Positions 8,610-15,982 of a stretch of 64,000 bases of DNA are shown here, in pieces; within the stretch, counting starts at the first letter, position 1, and every line of letters begins with the position of its first letter. A program made the position numbers and the translations under genes. The notes below the pieces were generated by a model, which ran no database searches, was not told where the DNA came from, and saw only the letters and a list, made by a program, of their open reading frames with translations. Source of the DNA: Gemmatimonadaceae bacterium (lineage in GTDB: Bacteria > Gemmatimonadota > Gemmatimonadetes > Gemmatimonadales > Gemmatimonadaceae); the NCBI GenBank assembly GCA_019752115.1, contig JAIEMN010000002.1, positions 156,540 through 220,539 on the forward strand, written 5' to 3'.

Positions 8610-9320
8610 ATGACGGACGTGCGCCTGAACCTCCTGGTCGTGGAGGATGACCCGCATGTCCGCCACGCCCTGCGCGAGGTGTTGCGCGAGCATGCCGCCG
8701 AAGTGATCGAGGCGGCGACCGCACAGGAAGGGCTGGCGATCGCGTCGCGGCAGACGCTCGACGCGATCGTGCTCGATCTCGGGCTTCCCGATCAACCCGG
8801 ACTGGCGCTCTGTCAGGCGGTCCGGGGCATCTCCTCGGTCCCGATCATCGTGCTGAGTGCGGCGCATGATGAGCAGGACAAGGTGGCGCTGCTCGACGCC
8901 GGGGCCGACGACTACGTCACCAAGCCCTTCAGCAGCACGGAGCTGGTGGCCCGCATTCGGGCGCACGTACGTCGGGTGCGCGAACGCGTCACCGGGACGT
9001 CGCCGACGTTGCTGCAACTGGGCGCCGTCACGCTGGACCTGCAGCACCGCATCGCCTCGCGTGATGGCGAACCGCTGCGCCTCACGCCCACGGAGTGGAC
9101 GCTCTTGCGCGTGCTGGTGGCCCAACGCGGTCGCACCATGACGCATCGGCAGCTGTTCATGGCCGTGTGGAATCGGGAGTACGGCGATGCGAGTCTCCAT
9201 CTGCGCGTGCATCTGACCCACCTGCGTCGCAAGATCGAGGCGAATCCGGCCGAGCCCCGCTATCTCGTCACCGACCCGGGTGTGGGCTATCGCTTCGAGC
9301 CCCCCGACGCCTCCTCGTGA
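8610..9320 (+). CDS. OmpR/KdpE-family response regulator
   Basis: 236 residues. The receiver domain has the acidic pair D13/D14, phospho-acceptor D56 in IVLDLGLPD, a Ser in VLSAA and Lys in KPF. It is followed by a winged-helix DNA-binding domain with LTPTEWTLLRVL and a C-terminal PGVGYRF. The overall pattern is closest to KdpE, the K+ transport regulator. Its stop overlaps the GTG of the sensor kinase gene by three bases, a classic coupled pair. No kdpFABC pump genes are nearby, so the target may be elsewhere or different. Family is certain; the Kdp assignment is a resemblance only. Confidence 0.9.
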   Translation: MTDVRLNLLVVEDDPHVRHALREVLREHAAEVIEAATAQEGLAIASRQTLDAIVLDLGLPDQPGLALCQAVRGISSVPIIVLSAAHDEQDKVALLDAGADDYVTKPFSSTELVARIRAHVRRVRERVTGTSPTLLQLGAVTLDLQHRIASRDGEPLRLTPTEWTLLRVLVAQRGRTMTHRQLFMAVWNREYGDASLHLRVHLTHLRRKIEANPAEPRYLVTDPGVGYRFEPPDASS

Positions 9321-10459
9321 CGTCGGACGCCGCCCGGTGGCGCACGCCGGCGCTCTGGGTGCTCTGGTGCGCGGCACTCGCGCTTGTGCTGGGCATTCTG
9401 GTGCCCACCCGCGACGCGGTGGGGCAGACCCACGCGGCGCTCGCGATTCTGCTGGTGGTCCTCGGCGCGAGCGCCACCACCGGCTTCGCCGCCGGCATGA
9501 CGCTCGCCGTCGTGGGCTTTGCCCTGCTCACGTACTTCTTCAAGACGCCATTCGATACCATGCAGATCACGCGTGGGCTCGACTTTGTGGAGCTGATCGC
9601 GTTCCTCATCGTGGCGTTCGTCGCGGCGCGGCTGCTGACGGTGGCCCGCGCCCGCGCGCAGCTGGCCGAAGCGCGCAGCCGCGAAATTGAGCGGCTGGCG
9701 CGGGAGCGAACCGCCCTGGCGCTCGAAGCGGCACAGGCCCGCGGTCTGGCCGAAGCCAACCGCATGAAGGACGCCCTGCTGGCCACGGTCTCGCACGATC
9801 TGCGCACGCCGCTCACCACGATTCGCACGCTGGCCGAGCGTCGCTCCGTCTCGGCAGATGACGACTGGCAACTCGTCGCCGACGAGACCGAGCGGCTGAG
9901 CCATCTGGTACGCGAGCTGCTGGACTACTCACGCATCCGCGGCGGAGCGCTGCCGGTGCGCGTGGAGACCTATCCGGCGGAAGATCTGGTGGGGGCTGTG
10001 TCACGCGAGTGTGCGGGGCGGCTCGAGTCCCATACACTGCACGTGGATCTCCCGATGGGCGAGGAGGTGCTGGCCGGGCGCTTCGACCTGCTGCTCACGA
10101 CCCGCATACTCGTGAATCTCGTGGAGAATGCCGCGAAGTACGCAACCGAGCACACCGACATCACGCTGGCGGTGCGACGCCGGGACGCGGCGCTATGCTT
10201 TTCGGTGGAGAACATCGGCCCGGGGATCGCGGCCGCCGATCGCGAGCGCATCTTTGAACCGTTCACGCGCGCCGGGACGCCGCTCGCGCAGTCGCGTGTC
10301 GTGGGCGTGGGCCTCGGACTGGCGATTGCCCGGGCCCTCGCCGAGGCGCAGCACGGTACGCTCACCCTGCTCGATAGCCCCGCCGGCACCACGCAGTTTG
10401 TGCTCGCCCTCCCCGCCGCGGAGTGGAGCGAAGCGCTGGGCGAGCCCGACGACGAGTAG
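9317..10459 (+). CDS. KdpD-like sensor histidine kinase lacking the KdpD/Usp input domains
   Basis: 380 residues from GTG 9317, which overlaps the TGA of the regulator gene. The amino end has four hydrophobic segments (about residues 11-105), typical of the DUF4118 module of KdpD. A linker helix, a HisKA domain with H160 in TVSHDLRTPLTTI, and an HATPase domain with LVENAAKYA (N box), ENIGPGIA (G1) and GVGLGLAIA (G2) follow. Full KdpD has a ~400-residue cytosolic KdpD/Usp amino part and a GAF domain; both are missing. It should autophosphorylate and pass phosphate to the neighbouring regulator. The signal is unknown. The downstream convergent gene ends only 15 bases away. Confidence 0.88.
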   Translation: MTSDAARWRTPALWVLWCAALALVLGILVPTRDAVGQTHAALAILLVVLGASATTGFAAGMTLAVVGFALLTYFFKTPFDTMQITRGLDFVELIAFLIVAFVAARLLTVARARAQLAEARSREIERLARERTALALEAAQARGLAEANRMKDALLATVSHDLRTPLTTIRTLAERRSVSADDDWQLVADETERLSHLVRELLDYSRIRGGALPVRVETYPAEDLVGAVSRECAGRLESHTLHVDLPMGEEVLAGRFDLLLTTRILVNLVENAAKYATEHTDITLAVRRRDAALCFSVENIGPGIAAADRERIFEPFTRAGTPLAQSRVVGVGLGLAIARALAEAQHGTLTLLDSPAGTTQFVLALPAAEWSEALGEPDDE

Positions 10460-10474
10460 ACGCCTGCGCGCCGG

Positions 10475-11638
10475 TCAGGCCGTCACGAGCGAACCGGCGC
10501 GTCCCCCACGCGCGTGCTCCACCTTGCGGGTGAGCACGTCGGCGACGGCGATCTCGCGGCACCCGGCGCGACTCGAGGCATAGGCGGCCTCGATGACCGC
10601 AATGCACTGATGCGCATCCCGCGCCGTCTCGCTCACGAAGTCGCCGGCGAGCACCGCGTCCTTGAAGCGCGAGAAGAGCGCATCGAACCACGTGGTGTGA
10701 CTCGCATCGCCCCAATGCGACGCGATCGACCGGCGGTCGACATCCCAGCGCACGGCGCCCTGCGCGATATCCGGCCCGGCCGTGCGACGCATCTGCGACA
10801 GCTCGAGATTATCGTCGTCGACCGTGATGGCGCCGGCCTCGCCGTGCAGCGCGTACTGGACCTTGCGCACGCCGCACGTCCAGGAAAGCTGCACGTTGGC
10901 CATGCCGTTCGGAAAGGTGAGCACGATGTTCGCGTTGTCTTCCGTGTCGAACTGCCCATCGAGCGTGTTCACCTTGGCGGTCACTGATTCCGGATAGGCG
11001 CCGAACCAGTCGAACAGCAGGTAGAAGCTGTGGCTCCCGTGATCCATCACGATGCCACCTCCACTGTACGCCTCGTGCCGGCGCCAGTGCGTGTTCCATT
11101 CGGTCACACCCTTCGCATGCGTGTTGCGCATGGTGTTCATGGCCACGGTCCGCAGACGGCCGATGAGCGACTCATCGAGCAGGCTGCGAATGGCCCGCAC
11201 CACCGGCGCATGCAGGTAGTTGTGACAGGGATACAAGACGCGACGACGGCGCGCGGCATGGGCGAGCAGCTCGTCGGCCTCCGCGAAGCTGGTGGTCAGC
11301 GGCTTTTCGCAGAGCACATGACACCCCGCATCGAGCGCCTCCCGCGCAATGCGCGCGTGATCGCACGGCGGCGTGCAGATGTCCACGAAATCGAGGCCCG
11401 CCGCTTCGGCGTCGAGCAGCGTCCGATGGTCCGGATACAGCCGCAGATCCGGATAGCGCGCCGCCGCATCGGCGAGGCGCGCCGGGCAGCTGTCGGCCAG
11501 CGCCACGATCTCCACATCGCCGCGGGCCGCCGTGCGCGCCCGATAGGCGGGGAGATGCCCCAGTCCGCCAATGAAGCCGTACCCGATGAGGGCGCCCCGC
11601 AACGGGCGCGGTGAGGACGCGAGGGAGCCCGGCGTCAT
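10475..11638 (-). CDS. Gfo/Idh/MocA-family NAD(P)-dependent oxidoreductase
   Basis: 387 residues. Rossmann amino domain with GYGFIGGLGHLPAY, then DICTPPCDHA and the family hallmark CEKPLTTS. The carboxy domain contains MNTMRNTHAKGV and SGGGIVMDHGSHSFYLL, where the His-containing GGG-DHGSH loop is the usual substrate site. Such enzymes oxidise or reduce sugars, inositols and related cyclitols. The start is ATG 11638, overlapping the TGA of the aminotransferase (ATGA), so the pair is translationally coupled; an upstream GTG at 11644 is less likely. It is the last gene of the four-gene operon that begins with the CDP-alcohol phosphatidyltransferase. The substrate is not readable; a ketone intermediate for the neighbouring aminotransferase is an attractive inference. 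Confidence 0.85.
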   Translation of the reverse strand: MTPGSLASSPRPLRGALIGYGFIGGLGHLPAYRARTAARGDVEIVALADSCPARLADAAARYPDLRLYPDHRTLLDAEAAGLDFVDICTPPCDHARIAREALDAGCHVLCEKPLTTSFAEADELLAHAARRRRVLYPCHNYLHAPVVRAIRSLLDESLIGRLRTVAMNTMRNTHAKGVTEWNTHWRRHEAYSGGGIVMDHGSHSFYLLFDWFGAYPESVTAKVNTLDGQFDTEDNANIVLTFPNGMANVQLSWTCGVRKVQYALHGEAGAITVDDDNLELSQMRRTAGPDIAQGAVRWDVDRRSIASHWGDASHTTWFDALFSRFKDAVLAGDFVSETARDAHQCIAVIEAAYASSRAGCREIAVADVLTRKVEHARGGRAGSLVTA

Positions 11639-12975
11639 TGCCACCGTCCGCTGCGAGAGAGATCGGCGAACGAGGCCTCGAGGAGGTCGAGCCCCTCGTC
11701 CGCCGCGTCCTGCGTGATGTTCAGGGCCGGCTGCAGGCGAATGCGTGCGGTGTACAGCATGGCGAGCAGCCCGCGACGGACTGCGCCTTCGAAGACTTCG
11801 CGCATGACACTGTTCGGGATCGGTTCGCGGGTCTTCCGGTCGCGGACCACGTCGATGCCGATGAACAGCCCCTCGCCGCGCACGTCGCCAATGAACGGAT
11901 ACCGCTCCTGCATGGCCCGCAGGCGCTGCACCATGTGCGCGCCCACACGCTTGGCATTCTCGGCGAGGTGGTCATCGCGAATGGTGCGAATGGCGGCGAG
12001 CGAGGCCGCCGCCGCCAGGGCGTTCCCGCCATAGCTCGAGCTGGCCCCCGAGGGCTTCGCCCACGGCTCACTGAACGCGATGGCACTCGTGGTCAGCACG
12101 CCACTCACGGGGTAGCCACCGCCGAAGGCCTTCCCGAGCGTCACCACATCCGGCTGCACGCCGGTATGGTCCACGCCCCAGAGCGTACCCGTGCGCCCCA
12201 TGCCGGTGATCATCTCGTCGGCGATCAGCAGCGCACCGGCTTCCTTCGCCGCTTCGGCCACGATCGGCAGGAACTCGCGCGGCGGCACCACGTTGCCGGC
12301 CGTCCCCTGCATCGGCTCGATGATCACCGCGGCCACCGGCCCCTGTGGCTGCTGCTTGATCGCCTTGCGCGCAAACTCCCCGCAGGCGATGCCGCAGGAG
12401 CCGTACTGCAGACCGAACGGGCAGCGATAGCAGTCGGCGTACGGGATCTGCGTCGTGCCGACCGGGAACGGCCCGAGACCATGGCGAGCCTCAGAGCCCA
12501 TGAGCGCCATCGCGCCGGCGGTCTTGCCGTGGAAGCCACCCCAGAAGCCCACGATGTCCTGACGCTTGGTGGCGCAGCGGCTCAGGCGAATCGCCGATTC
12601 CACCGCTTCGGCGCCCCCCGAATACAGCTGCAGCCGATCGAGGCCCGCCGGCGCGAGCGCCGTGAGCTCGTTGACGAGCGCGGCGCGCGGCTCGGAGGTG
12701 AAACTGCCGACCGACAGTTTGGCCACCTGGGCCTGCATCGCCGCCACGAACTTCGGATGCGAGTGGCCGAGCGCGTTGACGCCGATGCCGCCAATCAGGT
12801 CAACGAACGTGTTGCCATCGACATCGGTGATATGGCTGCCCTGCCCGTGGTCCATCGCGACACCGGCCCAGAGCGCAAAGCTCTGCAGCCCCGGCGCGAG
12901 GTGCTGCTGCTCGGAGGCAACGATCGCCTGAGAACGCGGCCCGGGAATGGCCGTCTGCAGGTGAACGCGATTCAT
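11635..12975 (-). CDS. Class III PLP-dependent aminotransferase
   Basis: 446 residues. Subgroup II aminotransferase related to 4-aminobutyrate or ornithine aminotransferases. Visible are VDLIGGIGVNALGHSHP, a PLP phosphate-site YSGGAEAVESAIR, FHGKTAG, LLIADEMITGMGRTG with the cofactor Asp, and the Schiff-base Lys in TLGKAFGGGYP. A cysteine-rich stretch DCYRCPFG...CGIAC sits mid-protein, as in some GabT-like enzymes. ATG 12975 overlaps the GtrA stop by four bases and its own stop overlaps the oxidoreductase start by four bases. Family is certain. The genomic setting (lipid head-group transferase, flippase-like protein, oxidoreductase) points away from simple GABA catabolism. Confidence 0.88.
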   Translation of the reverse strand: MNRVHLQTAIPGPRSQAIVASEQQHLAPGLQSFALWAGVAMDHGQGSHITDVDGNTFVDLIGGIGVNALGHSHPKFVAAMQAQVAKLSVGSFTSEPRAALVNELTALAPAGLDRLQLYSGGAEAVESAIRLSRCATKRQDIVGFWGGFHGKTAGAMALMGSEARHGLGPFPVGTTQIPYADCYRCPFGLQYGSCGIACGEFARKAIKQQPQGPVAAVIIEPMQGTAGNVVPPREFLPIVAEAAKEAGALLIADEMITGMGRTGTLWGVDHTGVQPDVVTLGKAFGGGYPVSGVLTTSAIAFSEPWAKPSGASSSYGGNALAAAASLAAIRTIRDDHLAENAKRVGAHMVQRLRAMQERYPFIGDVRGEGLFIGIDVVRDRKTREPIPNSVMREVFEGAVRRGLLAMLYTARIRLQPALNITQDAADEGLDLLEASFADLSRSGRWQ

Positions 12976-13427
12976 GCGGAGTGCCCCGAGACCGGGGAGG
13001 AAGCGGTCACCGGCGAGAAGACGAAGAAGCGATGCAAGGGATAGTTCCAGAAGATTCCCACCAGCACGGAGCCGCCGACGACGGCCACGGGGAGGTGCCA
13101 GTGGAGGAGATCGACAAGCAGATAGACCGCGGCGCCATACAAGAGTGCAGAGGCGCCGCTGACGGCTGCATAACGGATGGCCTCGCCGCCGGTCAGGGCG
13201 AGTGCGGACGCCGGCGACGCGGCCGGCTCAGCCCGATGGGTGCTGAAGACCCACCACTTCTTGATCGCGAAGTCAGTCACGCCACCGGCGACCGCGCCGG
13301 CGACGGCCGATCCGACGTACCAGAGGCCGAGCCGCGTGAGGAGCAGCACCAGCCCCCACTCGAGCAGCGTGGCGATGCCCGTGGAACACTGCGCCTTCAC
13401 GAAGCGCACGACTTCCACCGGCGACAT
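12972..13427 (-). CDS. GtrA-family four-helix membrane protein
   Basis: 151 residues from ATG 13427; the longer open frame upstream overlaps the phosphatidyltransferase and lacks membrane character. It shows four hydrophobic segments in the GtrA layout: a first helix pair around ATLLEWGLVLLLTRLG and a conserved basic loop DFAIKKWWVF between helices 2 and 3. A second helix pair ends with NYPLHRFFVF. GtrA proteins are thought to move undecaprenyl-phosphate-linked sugars across the inner membrane or to support polysaccharide assembly. It is coupled by ATGA overlap to the aminotransferase and lies 11 bases after the CDP-alcohol phosphatidyltransferase. Confident as to family; the substrate is inferred only from neighbours. 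Confidence 0.85.
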   Translation of the reverse strand: MSPVEVVRFVKAQCSTGIATLLEWGLVLLLTRLGLWYVGSAVAGAVAGGVTDFAIKKWWVFSTHRAEPAASPASALALTGGEAIRYAAVSGASALLYGAAVYLLVDLLHWHLPVAVVGGSVLVGIFWNYPLHRFFVFSPVTASSPVSGHSA

Positions 13428-13438
13428 CAGGTGGCGGA

Positions 13439-14215
13439 TCACCGCTGCCGCAGTTGCTGACGGATGAAGCGCGTGCGCACCATGCCGGTGACGTTCGCCA
13501 GCACGGCAATGCACGTCAGCGCCGCCAGCACCAGCCAATGCCGCGGCGGATCACCCGACGGCCACCACGTTTCGATCAGCGTGGAGAAGATCGTGGAGAC
13601 GATCAGGTAGGTCGCCCGTTCGTGGCGCTGCATGAGCCCCATCTTGGCATCCACCTGCACCGTCTCTCCCTTGGCGCGCGTGTAGCTCACCATCACCGCG
13701 CCCGCGCACGCCGCCACCGAGACCACGAAGCCGAACGGGTCGTTCCGGTAGTACCAGGCGTAGCCGAAGAACACGACCATCTCGGCCCAGCGGTCGATCA
13801 CCGCATCGAGCACCTCGCCCGCGTCGCTCGAAAGCCCGCGCGCGCGCGCCACGCCGCCATCGAGCGAATCACAGATTGCCCCGAACAGGAGCACCCAGCC
13901 GGCGACGCCGAATCCGCCGGCGGCAAGTGCCAGCGCGGCGAGCAGATGCAGCCAAAGTGAAGCCCACGACACGTGATCGGGGTGCACCCCGAGCCGCACC
14001 AGCCACCGGATGGCCGGGCGGAACATCCAAAGGCCGTACTCCACGAAGAAGCGGCTCAGGACGACGCTGTCCCCTAACTGCGCGGCGCGCGCGGAGGTGA
14101 CAAGGCCATGGCGCGCGGTCTGCACCGCGAACACCGCCAGCGCGCCCAGGAACAGTACGAGCACGGCGATGAGAGGCCCCCACATCAGCAGGGGCGAATG
14201 CAGCCAGAATTGCAC
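13439..14215 (-). CDS. CDP-alcohol phosphatidyltransferase family protein
   Basis: 258 residues from GTG 14215 (alternative ATG 14185). Integral membrane enzyme that transfers a phosphatidyl-type group from a CDP-lipid or CDP-alcohol to an alcohol. The full signature is present: D116, D119-G120, A123-R124, G133, D137 and D141, spaced DxxDGxxAR-x8-GxxxDxxxD. Hydrophobic helices lie before and after it. It has one more amino-terminal helix (residues ~10-32) than the minimal family fold. First gene of a coupled operon with a GtrA protein, an aminotransferase and a Gfo/Idh/MocA oxidoreductase, suggesting an unusual, perhaps amino-sugar- or cyclitol-bearing lipid. The product is inference; the enzyme class is firm. 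Confidence 0.9.
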   Translation of the reverse strand: MQFWLHSPLLMWGPLIAVLVLFLGALAVFAVQTARHGLVTSARAAQLGDSVVLSRFFVEYGLWMFRPAIRWLVRLGVHPDHVSWASLWLHLLAALALAAGGFGVAGWVLLFGAICDSLDGGVARARGLSSDAGEVLDAVIDRWAEMVVFFGYAWYYRNDPFGFVVSVAACAGAVMVSYTRAKGETVQVDAKMGLMQRHERATYLIVSTIFSTLIETWWPSGDPPRHWLVLAALTCIAVLANVTGMVRTRFIRQQLRQR

Positions 14216-14305
14216 AGACGGAGACCAGGGAGGCGGGAGGAGTGGCGTCCCTCGTTTTTAGCGCGAGGTACGAACGCCAGTCACCTTAGCCCTCCGTTCT
14301 TATCA

Positions 14306-14321
14306 GGGGCTTAACAGCCCC
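14306..14321. terminator. Short GC hairpin after the creatininase gene
   Basis: GGGGC and GCCCC arms flank a six-base loop, seven bases beyond the end of the creatininase reading frame. No long T-run follows, so this is at best a weak terminator. The rest of the ~110 bases up to the phosphatidyltransferase gene shows nothing recognisable. Confidence 0.3.
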
Positions 14322-14327
14322 GCCCGG

Positions 14328-15122
14328 TCACCCGTCGCGGTAGAGGGCCGCCGGGTCCGCGGTGGCCAACTCCTCGCAGAACTGCGCAATGCGGGCTACC
14401 GCCTGGGCGATGAAGGCCGCGCCCTTATCGGCTGTGGCTTCGTGCGGCCGCCCCACGCCGGTATCGTCGGTCACCTGCGTCCAGCGCCGCGGGATCCACG
14501 CCCACCCGCGCTGCACCCCCTCGAAGCGGCTGGGCCGCGCCTTTCCCTCCCCCCACGTGGTGCGGTCGGGGACCACGAGCTGGGGCGCCACATGCTGCAC
14601 CGCAGCCGTCTCGAGTTCGCCCGCATGATCGCCCGCCTCGGCGAATGTGGCATGATCGCCGGCCTGCCACCAGTTCACGATGGCGAGGAGCAGCGGCGTC
14701 TCCGGCTGCAGCTCGCGCACGAGGGCGCGCAGTTCGTTGCCGCCGTGCGCGTTGAGCAACACGAGTGCCTTCACGCCGTGCGGCTCCAGACTGCGGATCA
14801 CGTCGCGCAGCAGCGCCAGCTGCGTACTGGGCATCACGTTGATCGTGAAGCGCAGATCGAGCTGCGTGGTATTCACGCCGAAGGGAATCGCGGGGAGCGC
14901 CACGACACCGGTGCCGTTGGCCACACACGCGGCGGCGACCCGCGCGGCGACTTCGCCGCCAAGGATGGTATCGGTACCGTAGGGGAGATGCGTGTTGTGC
15001 GGCTCGGTAGCGCCGAAGGGCAGCAACGCCACCGGCCACGCCCCCTCACGCATGGCGGGCCAGGTCTGCTCCTGCAGTACCCCGGGGCGCGGCGCGTAGC
15101 TGCTTGGCATGGGCGCGCTCAT
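14328..15122 (-). CDS. Creatininase-family amidohydrolase
   Basis: 264 residues from ATG 15122. Metal-dependent hydrolase of the creatininase/FAPy-deformylase group. The metal ligands are visible: E40, H42 and D51 in FGATEPHNTHLPYGTD, a NAHGGNE motif, and an acidic/His patch in GDHAGELETA. Members act on creatinine, on formamidopyrimidines in riboflavin and F420 pathways, or on mycofactocin peptides; nothing here selects among them. The start overlaps the TGA of the metallopeptidase gene (ATGA), so it is coupled to the protease and to the transglutaminase-like gene further upstream. Family is confident, substrate unknown. Confidence 0.85.
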   Translation of the reverse strand: MSAPMPSSYAPRPGVLQEQTWPAMREGAWPVALLPFGATEPHNTHLPYGTDTILGGEVAARVAAACVANGTGVVALPAIPFGVNTTQLDLRFTINVMPSTQLALLRDVIRSLEPHGVKALVLLNAHGGNELRALVRELQPETPLLLAIVNWWQAGDHATFAEAGDHAGELETAAVQHVAPQLVVPDRTTWGEGKARPSRFEGVQRGWAWIPRRWTQVTDDTGVGRPHEATADKGAAFIAQAVARIAQFCEELATADPAALYRDG

Positions 15123-15982
15123 CGGCTGAGCGCCGTGAAGGTGTCGCACGACCGCGCATCGCCGGAGTCGAAACCCTGCCGGAACCACTTGCGCCGGTCG
15201 GCCGAGGAGCCGTGGGTGAACGACTCCGGGCTCACCGCCCGGCCCGCCATCCGCTGCAGCCGATCATCCCCCACGGATTCGGCCGCCGAGAGCCCTTCGT
15301 CGATATCGCCCGGCTCGAGGATCCCCTGCCGCGCCGCCTCATGCGCCCACACCCCGGCGTAGCAATCGGCCTGCAGCTCCATCGCCACCGAGAACTGATT
15401 CTTCCGCCCGGGATTGCGCGACTGCAGCTGCCGCAGCTGTTGCTCGGTGCCGAGCAGATTCTGCACGTGATGACCGATCTCGTGCGCCAGCACATACGCC
15501 TGCGCAAAATCGCCGGGTGCGCCGAACTTGGTGTCGAGTTCGTTGAAGAAGCTGAGGTCGAGATAGACCTTCTGATCGCCGGGGCAATAGAACGGGCCAC
15601 TCGCCGCCTGCCCCGTGCCGCAGGCCGTGGCGGTGACATCGCGATAGAGCACGAGCTTGGTGCGCTGGTACTGCGACATGGTGTGCGTCCAGGTGGACTG
15701 CGTGCTGTCGAGCACCATCGAGACAAACTGCACCATCTGCTCTTCGCGCGGATCGTTTAACGGAGCCACGGCGGCCGATGGCGCCGGCCCCACGCCACCA
15801 CCGCCCAGGAACGGTGTGATCAGGTCGCGCTTGAACACGATGCTGAGCACCACCAGTACGAGCATGCCGCCGACGCCGAGGCGCATGCCACCGCCTCCGC
15901 CGCCGCCGAACCCCATGCCACCGCCGGAGCTCCCGCGGCGATCTTCGAGATCGTCGCTCCGCCCACCGGGACTCCACCGCAT
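15119..15982 (-). CDS. YpfJ-type neutral zinc metallopeptidase, membrane-anchored
   Basis: 287 residues from ATG 15982. Amino end: a short basic region, a glycine-rich run (residues ~18-35) and one hydrophobic segment (MLVLVVLSIVF), suggesting an inner-membrane anchor with the catalytic domain outside. The zinc motif is HEIGHH in YVLAHEIGHHVQN, followed by ELQADCYAG with the third ligand region. This matches the putative neutral zinc metallopeptidase family (YpfJ), whose role is poorly known. It overlaps the DUF3857 gene by one base (TGATG) and the creatininase gene by four, so the three genes form a coupled set. Confident on family only. Confidence 0.88.
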   Translation of the reverse strand: MRWSPGGRSDDLEDRRGSSGGGMGFGGGGGGGMRLGVGGMLVLVVLSIVFKRDLITPFLGGGGVGPAPSAAVAPLNDPREEQMVQFVSMVLDSTQSTWTHTMSQYQRTKLVLYRDVTATACGTGQAASGPFYCPGDQKVYLDLSFFNELDTKFGAPGDFAQAYVLAHEIGHHVQNLLGTEQQLRQLQSRNPGRKNQFSVAMELQADCYAGVWAHEAARQGILEPGDIDEGLSAAESVGDDRLQRMAGRAVSPESFTHGSSADRRKWFRQGFDSGDARSCDTFTALSR

